64,000 nt of DNA from Anaerolineaceae bacterium UBA5404 (GCA_002409625.1 DHNY01000002.1:104661-168660), one strand, 5' to 3'; shown: positions 8,221-17,524, counted from the first letter of the stretch. The notes: generated from the letters alone by a model not told the origin. Translations and numbers: made by a program.

Positions 8221-9088
8221 AGTGAGCAAGCAGGAAGTTGCCAGTTTTTACGATAAAGTCGGCTGGCAGAGCGAGGGTGACGGGCTTTTTCAAAACGCGG
8301 AGTATGAGGACTTGCGCAAAGTTTCACAGTCTTATATCGCGCGTGCGCATGCCCGGGTGGGGAAACACTTGCCCAAAAAAGGCAAATACTTATTGGATGC
8401 TGGTTCGGGTCCGGTGCAGTATGAAGCCTATCTGAAATATTCTGAAGGCTTTGAAAAGCGTGTTTGTCTTGACCTTTCCTTTGTCGCCATGCAGGAAGCG
8501 CGCAAGAAACTGGGTGAAAAAGGCTTTTATGTGGTTTCGGACGTCGCAAATCTGCCTTTTGCTCCTGAAAGTTTTGATGGCATCGTGTCTTTGCACACCA
8601 TTCACCACCTTCCTATCGAAGAAAAGGCTGACGCCTATCTTTATATGTACAAAGGTTTAAAACCGGGTGGCAGCATGGTAACCGTGGACGGTTGGGGTGA
8701 GCATAAGCTGGCAAAGTTTTGGGAAAAGGTTATTGCTTTGGCAAGACGCTTGCGCCGTGCTCCAAAGAACTTAAAACCCGTGACCCAGGCTCAAAACCAA
8801 GCTGAAGAAATCCAAAAAGTAAATGGCCCAGCGGGAACCCATGTGGTAAAGACCAGTGCGGCTTGGTTCAAATCTGTTATTGGGGATAAAATCCCATATC
8901 AAATTCGCTCATGGCGCAGTGTGAGTGTGCGCTTTTTGCGCGAGGTTGTGCCAGACAATGCTTTTGGCCGACTGCTTTTATTGAAATTATCCTGGCTGGA
9001 AGATCTCTTCCCGCGATATTTTGGCGAAAACGGGCAATACCCGCTTATCGTATTCTCAAAACCAAAGCGCGATGGCGCTAAGGAGTAA
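8213..9088 (+). CDS. Class I SAM-dependent methyltransferase
   Basis: A 291-residue methyltransferase. The SAM-binding motif I is LLDAGSGPVQYE (~residues 59-70), followed by a Rossmann strand YVVSDVANLPFAPESFDGIVS containing the acidic and aromatic residues usual in Methyltransf_11 proteins. The start ATG 8213 overlaps the preceding gene by 8 bases. Placement between a glycosyltransferase and sugar-nucleotide genes suggests methylation of a sugar in the surface glycan; a methyl cap read by the Wzt C-terminal domain is an attractive but unproven idea. Confidence 0.8.
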   Translation: MTEVSKQEVASFYDKVGWQSEGDGLFQNAEYEDLRKVSQSYIARAHARVGKHLPKKGKYLLDAGSGPVQYEAYLKYSEGFEKRVCLDLSFVAMQEARKKLGEKGFYVVSDVANLPFAPESFDGIVSLHTIHHLPIEEKADAYLYMYKGLKPGGSMVTVDGWGEHKLAKFWEKVIALARRLRRAPKNLKPVTQAQNQAEEIQKVNGPAGTHVVKTSAAWFKSVIGDKIPYQIRSWRSVSVRFLREVVPDNAFGRLLLLKLSWLEDLFPRYFGENGQYPLIVFSKPKRDGAKE

Positions 9089-9090
9089 AT

Positions 9091-10098
9091 ATGAACTGGA
9101 AAGAAAAAACCGTTTTGGTAACCGGCGGCACCGGATCGTTTGGTAAAAAGTTTATCCGCTTGATGCTCGACGAATATCAGCCCAAAAAAATCATTGTCTT
9201 TAGCCGCGACGAGCTCAAGCAACATGAAATGCGCGCGGTGGGTGGTTTTGACCATCCCTCCATTCGTTATTTCATTGGCGATATCCGCGATCGTGATCGC
9301 CTGATGACGGCATTTTACGGCGTTGACATTGTGGTGCATACCGCGGCGCTAAAGCAAGTGCCGGCTTGTGAATACAACCCTATGGAAGCGATTAAGACCA
9401 ATATTATGGGTTCAAGCAATGTGATTGACGCGGCGATTGCCAACAATGTTGAAAAAGTTTTGGCGCTTAGCACCGATAAAGCCGTGAACCCGGTTAACCT
9501 CTATGGCGCGACCAAACTGGCAGCTGAAAAATTGATGGTGCAAAGCAACGCCTATGCTGGCGGACGCAAAACGCGCATCGCGTGTTCACGTTATGGTAAT
9601 GTGGTGGGATCGCGCGGCTCTGTGGTGCCCCTGTTCATCAAACAACGTCCGAGTGGCGAGTTGACCATCACCGACGACCGCATGACCCGTTTTTGGATTT
9701 CCTTGGAGCAAGGTGTGCGCTTTGTTATTCGCTGTGTTGAAGAAATGCAGGGCGGTGAGCTTTTTGTACCCAAAATCCCCAGCATGAAAATGACCGATTT
9801 GGCAAAAGCCATTGCGCCTGAAGCCAAGATAAAAATTATTGGCATTCGACCGGGCGAGAAATTGCATGAAAGTTTGATTTCTGAAGATGAAGCCCGGACA
9901 ACGGTTGAATTGGATGATATGTTTGTGGTGCAACCCTCTGTTGAAGCGCTTTGGTTTGGCCACGCTTGGGCGGATAAAGGCAAAAGCGTGCCCGATGGCT
10001 TTACTTACACCAGCGCCAACAATACCGAATGGCTGGATGTGGATGGCATCAACGCAATTATCAAGCCTATTGAAGCTGAACTGGCGAAAGAAAAATAA
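9091..10098 (+). CDS. UDP-N-acetylglucosamine 4,6-dehydratase, PseB/CapE-like
   Basis: A 335-residue soluble SDR of the PseB/FlaA1/CapE group, which converts UDP-GlcNAc to a UDP-4-keto-6-deoxy-HexNAc, often with C5 inversion. The N-terminal GGTGSFGKKF binds NAD(P). LSTDKAVNPVNLYGATK carries the T-D-K and Y-x3-K catalytic residues typical of the short, membrane-free members. Strong spacing continuity (3 bases from the previous gene, 3 to the next) places it in the operon. The product could feed pseudaminic/legionaminic-type acids, or, with the RmlD-like reductase that follows, an N-acetyl-L-fucosamine-type sugar. The sequence does not decide between these. Confidence 0.85.
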   Translation: MNWKEKTVLVTGGTGSFGKKFIRLMLDEYQPKKIIVFSRDELKQHEMRAVGGFDHPSIRYFIGDIRDRDRLMTAFYGVDIVVHTAALKQVPACEYNPMEAIKTNIMGSSNVIDAAIANNVEKVLALSTDKAVNPVNLYGATKLAAEKLMVQSNAYAGGRKTRIACSRYGNVVGSRGSVVPLFIKQRPSGELTITDDRMTRFWISLEQGVRFVIRCVEEMQGGELFVPKIPSMKMTDLAKAIAPEAKIKIIGIRPGEKLHESLISEDEARTTVELDDMFVVQPSVEALWFGHAWADKGKSVPDGFTYTSANNTEWLDVDGINAIIKPIEAELAKEK

Positions 10099-10100
10099 AG

Positions 10101-11021
10101 ATGCGTAAAATTTTGGTTACCGGTGCGAGTGGGCATCTTGGGCTTAACTTAGCTCTCCTGGCAAGCGGGCAAGGCTACAAAGTGACTGGTTGGTCACACT
10201 CAAAAGGGCTGAAAAACACGCCTTTTGAAAGCGAAACGGTTGATTTGACTGATTTATCTGCTTTGCCTGGGCACTTAACTGCTTTGGAACCCGAGCTGAT
10301 AATCCATTGTGCGGCAATCGCCAACATTGATATTGCCGAGAAGCAACCCGAACTGACCCATCGCATGAACGCAGAAGTGCCCGGCGTGATGGCAAGGCTT
10401 GCCAAAAACATGGGCGCGAAGATGATCCACATTTCAACGGATGCTGTTTTTGATGGCACTAAGGGCAATTATAAGGAAGATGATCCAGTAAACCCGCTCA
10501 ATGCCTACGCGCTAAGCAAGCTCCATGGCGAGCATGCGGTGGCTGAAGCCAATCCTGATGTTGCCATCGCGCGCGTGGTCTTTTATGGTTGGACCATGAA
10601 CGGCAACCGCAGTTTGGCTGAGTTCTTTTACAACAACTTGAGCGCTGGAAAAACTGTAAACGGTTTTACAGACATGCTATTTAACCCGATGTACGTGCGT
10701 GATTTGGCGCAAACCTTGCTGGAAATGGCAGAGGCAAATCTGACTGGTATGTGGCATACCTTCGGAAACGACACGCTCAGCAAATACGATTTTGGTGTGG
10801 CTATGGCGCGTGTTTTTGGCTTAGACGAGGGACTGATAAAACCAGTTTTGGCTGGAGAGCTTATGCGTGATGCTCAACGCTCAATCAAGCTTAGCACCAA
10901 CAGCGATAAACTAGCAGCTGCTTTGGGACATCAACTGCCCGGCTTAATGGGCGGACTTGCAGCGTTAAAACGCGATTTTGATCAAGGCTGGCGCGAGCAA
11001 TTGGCTGCTTATCAAGCCTAA
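10101..11021 (+). CDS. RmlD-like sugar-nucleotide reductase (SDR family)
   Basis: A 306-residue NAD(P)-dependent reductase related to dTDP-4-dehydrorhamnose reductase. GASGHLG lies at residues ~7-13, the STDAVFDG motif in the middle, and YALSKLHGE gives the Y-x3-K dyad. Coming directly after a 4,6-dehydratase, it probably reduces a 4-keto sugar nucleotide. RmlA, RmlB and RmlC are absent nearby, so a true rhamnose pathway is not supported here. A CapF/WbjC-like role acting on the dehydratase product is possible, but the C-terminal cupin of CapF is missing. Confidence 0.75.
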   Translation: MRKILVTGASGHLGLNLALLASGQGYKVTGWSHSKGLKNTPFESETVDLTDLSALPGHLTALEPELIIHCAAIANIDIAEKQPELTHRMNAEVPGVMARLAKNMGAKMIHISTDAVFDGTKGNYKEDDPVNPLNAYALSKLHGEHAVAEANPDVAIARVVFYGWTMNGNRSLAEFFYNNLSAGKTVNGFTDMLFNPMYVRDLAQTLLEMAEANLTGMWHTFGNDTLSKYDFGVAMARVFGLDEGLIKPVLAGELMRDAQRSIKLSTNSDKLAAALGHQLPGLMGGLAALKRDFDQGWREQLAAYQA

Positions 11022-11038
11022 GGGCTTTTTGGAGGCAT

Positions 11039-12103
11039 ATGGAACTGAAAATTGGAAACACTTTGATTGGGAAAAAACATCCCACATATTTTGTGGCAGA
11101 TATCGCCGCTAATCATGATGGATCACTGGAACGCGCGATTGAACTCATTCGCCTGGCTGCAGATGCCGGTGCCAATGCTGCTAAATTCCAAAATTTTCGT
11201 GGTCCGGAAATTGTCTCAGATTATGGTTTTTCGCACATGGACGGGCAGGTCTCGCACCAGGCGAAATGGAAAAAAAGCGTAACCGAAGTGTATAACGACG
11301 CCTCCATACCTTTTGAATGGACGCCTTTCTTAAAAGAAGCTTGTGACCGTCAAGGCATTGACTTTTTCTCAGCACCTTATGATTTTGAGGCGATAGATAT
11401 GCTTGAGGACTATGTGCCTGCCTACAAAATCGGCTCTGGCGATATCACTTGGATTGAAGCTTGTTTGCGCATCGCCAAAAAAGGCAAACCGGTGCTTTTG
11501 GCGACAGGTGCTTCCAGCATCGGGGACGTGCAACGCGCGGTTGAGGCGATTTTAGCGGTTAATCCGCAGCTGGTTTTGATGCAATGTAATACCAACTACA
11601 CTGCCGCGGATGGTAATTTTGACAATATTGACTTACGGGTCTTAAAAACTTATCACAAAATGTGGCCAGATTTGATTTTAGGTTTGAGTGATCACACGCA
11701 TGGGCACGCCACGACCCTTGGTGCTGTGGCACTGGGCGCGCGCGTCGTCGAGAAACATTTTACTGATGATAACCACCGCGAAGGTCCGGACCATGCTTTT
11801 GCGATGAACCCCCAAAGCTGGGCAGACATGGTGCGCAACACGCGCCAATTGGAACGGGCTTTAGGATCCGGCAACAAGCGTGTGACCGAAAACGAGCAGG
11901 AAACGGTCATTGTTCAAAGACGGTGTTTGCGTGCGGCACGCGATATTCAAGCCGGCGAGATAATCCAGCGTGACATGATTGCCGTTTTGCGTCCGGCAAC
12001 GCCTGGCGCCATTGAACCTTTTGAAATTGACAAAGTTATCGGAACCCGGGCTAGCCAAAACCTTCAAAAAGGGCAAGATTTGCGCTGGACGCAGCTGGAG
12101 TAA
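11039..12103 (+). CDS. NeuB-family nonulosonic acid synthase with SAF domain
   Basis: A 354-residue synthase condensing phosphoenolpyruvate with an N-acyl hexosamine to give a sialic-acid-like C9 acid. The N-terminal TIM-barrel (residues ~1-275) shows VADIAANHDGSLERA, the metal/PEP-binding KFQNF region, FFSAPYD, YKIGSGDI and the LSDHTHGHATTLGAVALGARVVEKHFT stretch. Residues ~290-354 form the SAF/antifreeze-like lid (RRCLRAARDIQAGEII). Whether it makes a neuraminic, legionaminic or pseudaminic-type acid is not visible. GGAGG precedes ATG 11039. A second, SAF-less synthase is encoded at 20615-21487. Confidence 0.87.
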   Translation: MELKIGNTLIGKKHPTYFVADIAANHDGSLERAIELIRLAADAGANAAKFQNFRGPEIVSDYGFSHMDGQVSHQAKWKKSVTEVYNDASIPFEWTPFLKEACDRQGIDFFSAPYDFEAIDMLEDYVPAYKIGSGDITWIEACLRIAKKGKPVLLATGASSIGDVQRAVEAILAVNPQLVLMQCNTNYTAADGNFDNIDLRVLKTYHKMWPDLILGLSDHTHGHATTLGAVALGARVVEKHFTDDNHREGPDHAFAMNPQSWADMVRNTRQLERALGSGNKRVTENEQETVIVQRRCLRAARDIQAGEIIQRDMIAVLRPATPGAIEPFEIDKVIGTRASQNLQKGQDLRWTQLE

Positions 12104-12105
12104 GC

Positions 12106-13215
12106 ATGCGCATTTTGTATTTTACGCGCTCAGATAGTGTTCATGACCAACGCTTTATGGCTGCTTTGGCTGAAAGCGAACATGAAGCTTTTGTGTTGCG
12201 CCTTTATGAAGGCGATTACGCCACACCAGAGGGCATTGAGGCACTCTCGTTTAAAGGGATTAAAGGTCCATTGCGACTTTGGCAAATCCCCGGTTTAGTG
12301 AAGCGCCTTAAACAGCTCCTTGTGGAGCTAAAACCCGATTTAGTGCATGCCGGACCTTTGCATGACTTGGCTTATCTCATTGCCAAAACCGGTTACAAAC
12401 CCTTGTTAAGTATGAGCTGGGGTTTTGATCTGATGCGTGATGTTAATTTGGATGCTGGCATGGCAAGCCGGACACGCTTCGCGCTGGCGCATTCGGTAGC
12501 TTTGATTACCGACGCGCAATGCTCTGCCGATAAGGCAATTGAGCTCGGTTTTGACCCAAACCGTCTGTGCATCTTCCCCTGGGGAGTTGATTTGGAAAGG
12601 TTCTCGCCGCAGGCTGTGGTTGCTTCGGGTAAACGCTGGCGGGAGGCTCAAGACTGGCAAGATAAAACTGTACTGCTTTGTTTACGCGCCATGGAGCCGA
12701 ATTATGGCGTGGACGTTTTGGCAAAAGCTTTTGCGATTGCTGCTGCCAAACAGCCTGACTTACGCCTGTTGCTCTTGGGCGATGGTTCTCAGCGCGCATC
12801 TCTTGAAGCCATTTTTGATGAAGCCGGCGTGAGCGCTCAGGTTTATTTTGGCGGACGAGTGCCCAACAATGAGCTGGGCATGTACTATGGTGTGGCGGAC
12901 GTCTACGTAACCCCCAGCCATGTGGATGGCTCTTCAGTCTCTTTGATGGAAGCCATGGCATGTGCCTTGCCCACCCTGGCATCGGATATACCCGCCAACC
13001 TGGAATGGATTCGCCATGGTGAGAACGGTTGGGTTTTTCCTGACAATGACCATCAAAAACTCGCTGAAATCATCATGGATCTTAAAAAGGTTGATTGGCG
13101 CGCGATGGGACACCAGGCACGCCTGGACGCACAAGAAAAAGCCAATTGGGATCAGAACAAGCAGAAATTATTGGATTGTTATCATTTTGTTAATCAGAGC
13201 GGAGGTCTGCTATGA
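12106..13215 (+). CDS. Glycosyltransferase, GT4 family
   Basis: A 369-residue GT-B glycosyltransferase. The C-terminal half carries the GT4 donor-binding motifs: the LLLGDGSQRASLE strand, YFGGRVPNNELGMYYGVADVYVTPSHVDGSS with the conserved acidic residues, and SLMEAMACALPTLASDIPANLEWI. No signal peptide or membrane segment is visible, so it should act at the cytoplasmic face, adding a sugar to the lipid-linked glycan. It starts two bases after the NeuB gene stop, and its stop overlaps the following lipoprotein gene. Confidence 0.87.
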   Translation: MRILYFTRSDSVHDQRFMAALAESEHEAFVLRLYEGDYATPEGIEALSFKGIKGPLRLWQIPGLVKRLKQLLVELKPDLVHAGPLHDLAYLIAKTGYKPLLSMSWGFDLMRDVNLDAGMASRTRFALAHSVALITDAQCSADKAIELGFDPNRLCIFPWGVDLERFSPQAVVASGKRWREAQDWQDKTVLLCLRAMEPNYGVDVLAKAFAIAAAKQPDLRLLLLGDGSQRASLEAIFDEAGVSAQVYFGGRVPNNELGMYYGVADVYVTPSHVDGSSVSLMEAMACALPTLASDIPANLEWIRHGENGWVFPDNDHQKLAEIIMDLKKVDWRAMGHQARLDAQEKANWDQNKQKLLDCYHFVNQSGGLL

Positions 13216-13850
13216 AAAGAAAATCGCTCATCTTTCTAAGTTTGCTTATTATGCTTACGCTTAGCGCGTGTAGCTTTGATATCTTCAAGAAACCCGAATA
13301 CACACCGCAACCCACACCCAGTGACATGGAATGGTACACCGGCGATGGCATGAGCATTATGTTGCCACCCAGTTATAAGGCGCGCAATGTGCAAGATGAC
13401 TTGCCAAAAGTGATTGACATCATCAAACGCTTTACCGGCGGTGAGGATGGTTTGATGGCTGGTTTGCTGGACAATGTGGAGCAAAACGTGGCTTGGTGGG
13501 GTTGGGATTCTGAAACGCTGGAAGAAAACCCATTGCGTTTACTCGTTATTAAAAACAAAGCCTTACACGCCTTGCCCATTACAGTAACTGCTTTCGGGCT
13601 TGAACGCATGCTGGACAACGAAACCACGCAGGTTGAACAAACTACATTGCGTTTGGGTAAGCGCTCTGTGGTGCGCTTTAAATATATCAAGGAAGATGTC
13701 GCTTGGATTGCTTATGCCTTTAAAGAAGAAAAGCATCTTTGGCTCAGCCTTTTTATCTTTACGCCTGAAGGGCTGATCGGCGCGCAGGAAAGCATGGAAG
13801 CCAGCATTGGCACCATTCAGATTGAGGTCTTGGAGGGTGATGGCAACTAA
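13212..13850 (+). CDS. Hypothetical lipoprotein inside the glycan operon
   Basis: A 212-residue protein with a lipoprotein signal peptide: MKRK, a hydrophobic core, then the lipobox LSAC with the modified Cys at residue 20. A short PQPTPS linker follows, then a globular alpha/beta domain beginning MEWYTGDGMSIMLPPSYK. The rest resembles small stress/PsbP-like lipoproteins only loosely and I do not recognise a family. GGAGG is seven bases before ATG 13212, which overlaps the glycosyltransferase stop, and its own end overlaps the next gene; it is therefore an integral operon member. An outer-surface role near glycan export or attachment is inference. Confidence 0.75.
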   Translation: MKRKSLIFLSLLIMLTLSACSFDIFKKPEYTPQPTPSDMEWYTGDGMSIMLPPSYKARNVQDDLPKVIDIIKRFTGGEDGLMAGLLDNVEQNVAWWGWDSETLEENPLRLLVIKNKALHALPITVTAFGLERMLDNETTQVEQTTLRLGKRSVVRFKYIKEDVAWIAYAFKEEKHLWLSLFIFTPEGLIGAQESMEASIGTIQIEVLEGDGN

Positions 13851-14661
13851 GTTAAGCAAAGGCCAACCAGTAGTTGGCATTATTCAAGCGCGGATGAGCT
13901 CCAGCCGTTTGCCTGGCAAGGCTTTGTTAGCTATCGCGGGTGTGCCCATGCTCAAACGGGTGGTTGATCGTGTTCAACGGGCAAGTTTGGTGGATAAAGT
14001 TGTGGTTGCCACCACAACTGACGCAAGCGATGATGCCATTGAAGAAGCCTGCACAAGCTGGCAAGTGGATTGCTATCGGGGCGATCTTTATGATGTGCTC
14101 GACCGTTATTATCAGGCCGCCAGACATTTTGGGGCAAAAACGATTGTAAGAATCACAGCCGATTGCCCTATGATCGACCCCTTGGAGATTGACAAAGTTG
14201 TGGCACGCTTTTTTGAAGAAGAATGCGATTTTGCGGCAAACCGTCTGCCTCCGCCGCTAAAACGCACAACGCCGATTGGGATGGATACAGAAGTGGCAAG
14301 TTTTGACGCTTTGCAACGTGCCTGGCAAAACGCAAAAGCAAGTTTTGAGCGGGAACACGTTATGCCCTGGCTCTATGAAGAAACAGGCAGGGTAAAAGTT
14401 TGTGTGGTGGATGATCCGCGCGAAATTGGGCATTTGCGCTTTACCGTGGATACGCCCGCTGACTTTGCGCTGGCTGAAAAAGTGTTTGCCCATTTTGCCG
14501 GACAAGAAGACTTCGGCTTGGATGCCTTGCTCGAAGCCAATGCCCAGCATCCAGAGTGGCAGGACTCGCTTAAAGCCGTGCAACACAAAAGCTATTTAGA
14601 CACCGACCAACGCGCCTTGCAAGAGAAGAAAGGTGACACAAGGAAAGAAAACCATGACTGA
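13840..14661 (+). CDS. SpsF-like cytidylyltransferase family protein
   Basis: A 273-residue nucleotidyltransferase of the CMP-sugar synthetase fold, of the type annotated as spore-coat polysaccharide protein SpsF. The N-terminal signature IIQARMSSSRLPGKAL contains the R and K residues that bind CTP. VVVATTTDASDD and RITADCPMIDP follow, the latter with the metal-binding Asp. The usual partners of SpsF are a NeuB-like synthase and an oxidoreductase, and both types are encoded within 5 kb. ATG 13840 lies at GGAGGG and overlaps the lipoprotein gene. The substrate is an acidic sugar, identity unknown. Confidence 0.82.
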   Translation: MATKLSKGQPVVGIIQARMSSSRLPGKALLAIAGVPMLKRVVDRVQRASLVDKVVVATTTDASDDAIEEACTSWQVDCYRGDLYDVLDRYYQAARHFGAKTIVRITADCPMIDPLEIDKVVARFFEEECDFAANRLPPPLKRTTPIGMDTEVASFDALQRAWQNAKASFEREHVMPWLYEETGRVKVCVVDDPREIGHLRFTVDTPADFALAEKVFAHFAGQEDFGLDALLEANAQHPEWQDSLKAVQHKSYLDTDQRALQEKKGDTRKENHD

Positions 14662-15535
14662 AGCTATTCGCAAACCCGTCTGCCTTTTATGTGGCAGTGA
14701 GAAGAGCAAGCATTACAAGCAAATTGAAAGCTTTGGACACCCGGTCAGTTACTATTTATGCTTGGACTGCGGTTTTGTTTATCAAAATGAAGCTGAGACC
14801 ATCGCCAAAGATGACAGCTTTTACGAAGAAAACTACCGCACTTTGTATCAGGATACTGAAGAGCCCACCGCAAAAGACTTGCGCCAACAAACCCTAAGGG
14901 CTTTTGATCAAGCCCAGTTTTTGCAAGGCAATCACTTAGCCCCGGGCAACATTTTGGATATTGGCGCGTCTTCGGGTTTGTTGCTGGAAACTTTTCAACA
15001 TGAATTTGGCGCAGAGGTAACCGGTGTGGAACCCGGAAATGCCTATCGGGCACTGGCAGAAGAGCGCGATATTCAAATGTTTAGCTCTTTAAGCGATTTG
15101 CTTGAAACCAATTACAAACCTTTTGACTTGGTTACCATGATGCACGTGTTGGAGCATTTGCCCGATCCACTGGAAACTTTGCGCAAAATCCGCAAAGAAC
15201 TTTTGGCGAGCAATGGCGCGCTTTTGGTGGAAGTGCCCAATTTTTACGCGCATGAATCTTTTGAGTTGGCTCATTTAAGCTGTTTTAGCCCTCACAGCCT
15301 TAAAGAAATACTGCATCAGGCTGGTTTTGAAATTCAGGCTTTTAGAAAACATGGTTATCCGCGTTCAAAAACGCTCAAGCTTTACATTGAAGCACTGGCA
15401 AGACCCATTGTGGGTGAAGCGGAGCCTGGAAAGGTTAAACCCGAAGCCTGTGTGCCCTTAAAACGCAGCCTTTCTGTTTATTGGCGCAAGATGATGAGCA
15501 GACTGCGACCCAAAGACACTTGGTTGGAGGTCTAG
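14654..15535 (+). CDS. Zinc-binding class I methyltransferase
   Basis: A 293-residue methyltransferase with an N-terminal zinc ribbon (CLLCGS and CLDCGF, two C-x2-C pairs ~30 residues apart). A Rossmann SAM domain follows: ILDIGASSGLLLETF, VTGVEPG, and DLVTMMHVLEHLPDP. This arrangement is like sugar C- or O-methyltransferases of antibiotic and surface-sugar pathways (Methyltransf_23 with a zinc finger). It starts at ATG 14654 after AGGAAAG and overlaps spsF by 8 bases. It probably methylates a sugar or sugar nucleotide of this locus. Confidence 0.8.
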   Translation: MTEAIRKPVCLLCGSEKSKHYKQIESFGHPVSYYLCLDCGFVYQNEAETIAKDDSFYEENYRTLYQDTEEPTAKDLRQQTLRAFDQAQFLQGNHLAPGNILDIGASSGLLLETFQHEFGAEVTGVEPGNAYRALAEERDIQMFSSLSDLLETNYKPFDLVTMMHVLEHLPDPLETLRKIRKELLASNGALLVEVPNFYAHESFELAHLSCFSPHSLKEILHQAGFEIQAFRKHGYPRSKTLKLYIEALARPIVGEAEPGKVKPEACVPLKRSLSVYWRKMMSRLRPKDTWLEV

Positions 15536-15539
15536 AGCG

Positions 15540-16505
15540 ATGGCATTGTTAACCCTCTTTACCACACCCAAGCCTTTCAAGGACCCTCACATTGTCACCA
15601 TCCAACGCAACGCTTTACGGTCCTGGAAGGCACTTGGCAAGGATGTTGAAATTGTTCTGGTCGGTGATGAACATGGCATGCCTGAGATCGCCGAAGAGTT
15701 TGGGCTCATTCATCGCCCTGAAGCCCGCATTAATGAGCAAGGCACGCCTCTGATTAGTTCCATATTTGACCTGGGCAGGGCAGAAAATAGCAGCCCTTAT
15801 TTGGCTTATGTCAACACAGATATCATTCTTTTTCCTGATTTTATAGAAACACTCAAAACCATAGGCTCCCAATTGCAAAAATTCTTGTTGGTTGGTCAGC
15901 GCTATGACATGGATATCCTTGAAGAATTGCCTTTTGAAGATGGCTGGCAGAAAGAGCTTTTGCATCAAGCCCAAACACAAGGCAAACGTCATGCCCGTGC
16001 CGGAAGCGATTATTTCATCTTTCCTCGAGCTTGTTTCAAGGATATTCCGGACTTTAGTGTGGGGCGCGCCGGCTGGGACAACTGGATGATATTCAAAGGA
16101 CGCAAAGAAAAATGGACGGTTGTGGATTGTAGTGAGGACATCAATATCATCCATCAAAACCATGATTACAGCCATTTGCCAGGTGGGCAAATACATTACC
16201 GCCAACCAGAAACCGGTGTGAACATCCGTTTGGCTGGTGGACGACGCACGATATTTGACCTTGATGACTCAGCCAAACGTGTGGTAAATGGCAAGCTCTT
16301 GCCTATGCCGCGCTCACGTGCGCGTTGCCTAAGGGAATTGATCCATTGGCCCCTTTTGAATTTGGGTTGGTATGGCGCGAGCCAGTTTCTGTTTAAAACA
16401 TTCAAACCGGAACAAGCCAAACGCGAAGCCGAACGACAAAAAGAAATGGACGCTGCCCTTGCCGCACTCGCTGTGCAACATGGCGGGCAAAAAGGAGGTC
16501 AGTGA
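15540..16505 (+). CDS. Putative GT-A type glycosyltransferase
   Basis: A 321-residue protein with a GT-A-like N-terminal half: LLTLFTTPKPF, VEIVLVGDEHG, and YLAYVNTDIIL, which holds the D-x-D-like metal site. A WDNWMIFKGRK segment follows, and the C-terminal region is basic and helical, ending in an Arg/Glu/Ala-rich helix that may sit on the membrane. Similar proteins are usually annotated as glycosyltransferase-like. It lies between a methyltransferase and a GT2 enzyme with 4-base and overlapping junctions. Donor and linkage are unknown. Confidence 0.65.
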   Translation: MALLTLFTTPKPFKDPHIVTIQRNALRSWKALGKDVEIVLVGDEHGMPEIAEEFGLIHRPEARINEQGTPLISSIFDLGRAENSSPYLAYVNTDIILFPDFIETLKTIGSQLQKFLLVGQRYDMDILEELPFEDGWQKELLHQAQTQGKRHARAGSDYFIFPRACFKDIPDFSVGRAGWDNWMIFKGRKEKWTVVDCSEDINIIHQNHDYSHLPGGQIHYRQPETGVNIRLAGGRRTIFDLDDSAKRVVNGKLLPMPRSRARCLRELIHWPLLNLGWYGASQFLFKTFKPEQAKREAERQKEMDAALAALAVQHGGQKGGQ

Positions 16506-17524
16506 TGCCCCGATTCGGCATTAATCCATCCCGTGGCAAAACCCTCGATTTTGAACCGCCTCGCGTTACGGTGGCGGTGCTCACTTTTGTGCCCAACCTC
16601 AGTGGCTATTTTCAGCATCGCTTGGACGTTACCAAGCTCACTTTGCAAAGCATCCTCAAAAACACAGAAGGTGCCTATGAACTTTTGGTTTTTGACAACG
16701 GTTCTTGCCCTGAGCTGGTTGCTTACTTAAAAGAACTGCAAACACAAGGGCACATCGACACGCTGGTGCTTTCGCAACACAACCTTGGCAAACTAAACGC
16801 CTTATGGCGCATTGCTCAGTTGGCGATGGGTGCGGTAATCGCTTATACCGATGATGACGTGTATCACATGCCCGGTTGGTTGCCCAAGCATTTAGAGCTT
16901 TTAGATGGTTTTCCGCAGGTTGGCGCGGTGACTGGTTTTTACATCAAGCAACGGGTCAACATGAGCAGTGACGCCACATTAAAATGGGCAGAAGCGCTCG
17001 AAGCAAGCCAACCTGAAGCCGTGCAACGTGGTCAGTTTATCCCCCGGAAGTGGGAAGAAGAGTATATGGACAATTCCGGCAGGAGCGAAGAGCGCTATCA
17101 AAGCGAAATTGCCGGTCTTGAAGATGTGATTGTGAGCCATAAGGGCATCAAAGCCTGGGTTTCCGCGCATCATTTTCAGGTTTTATTGCCTAAAAAGGTT
17201 TTGCTAGAGGTGCTGGCTGAGATGCTTGATGATGGTTGGAGCGATTTGATGATGGGCCGCATGGTGGAAATGGACGACCGCATCGACGCCAAAGGCTATT
17301 TGCGCCTGACGACTTATGAGCAAACCATGCGCCTTTTGGGCAATGCGATTGACGACGAAGTTGCCGCCCTGGCTGCCCGGGATGGTGTCGAAACAAGTGC
17401 TGCGGTACGTGACAGTCAGCCAAATGTGCAGGCTAAAGGGATTTGGCGTTTGCCTAAAGTGCGTGGCTTGGCAGAGCGCATTACCAACTGGCTTTATCAA
17501 AAAGTGCATGGCGGAGGTGAATAG
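16505..17524 (+). CDS. Glycosyltransferase, GT2 family
   Basis: A 339-residue GT-A enzyme. RVTVAVLTFVPN leads into the nucleotide-binding strand, YELLVFDNGS is the second motif, and VIAYTDDDVYH holds the D-D-D metal-binding site. The C-terminal part, with EEYMDNSGRSEERYQSE, is unusual for GT2 and may bind the acceptor. ATG 16505 is seven bases from a perfect AAAGGAGG and overlaps the stop of the preceding gene; GTG 16502 is the less likely start. It probably adds a sugar to the repeat unit. Confidence 0.83.
   Translation: MPRFGINPSRGKTLDFEPPRVTVAVLTFVPNLSGYFQHRLDVTKLTLQSILKNTEGAYELLVFDNGSCPELVAYLKELQTQGHIDTLVLSQHNLGKLNALWRIAQLAMGAVIAYTDDDVYHMPGWLPKHLELLDGFPQVGAVTGFYIKQRVNMSSDATLKWAEALEASQPEAVQRGQFIPRKWEEEYMDNSGRSEERYQSEIAGLEDVIVSHKGIKAWVSAHHFQVLLPKKVLLEVLAEMLDDGWSDLMMGRMVEMDDRIDAKGYLRLTTYEQTMRLLGNAIDDEVAALAARDGVETSAAVRDSQPNVQAKGIWRLPKVRGLAERITNWLYQKVHGGGE

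Noticed and set aside
10101..11021. dTDP-rhamnose pathway
   Set aside because: Only an RmlD-like reductase is present; RmlA, RmlB and RmlC are missing nearby, and the upstream dehydratase is of the UDP-GlcNAc type.
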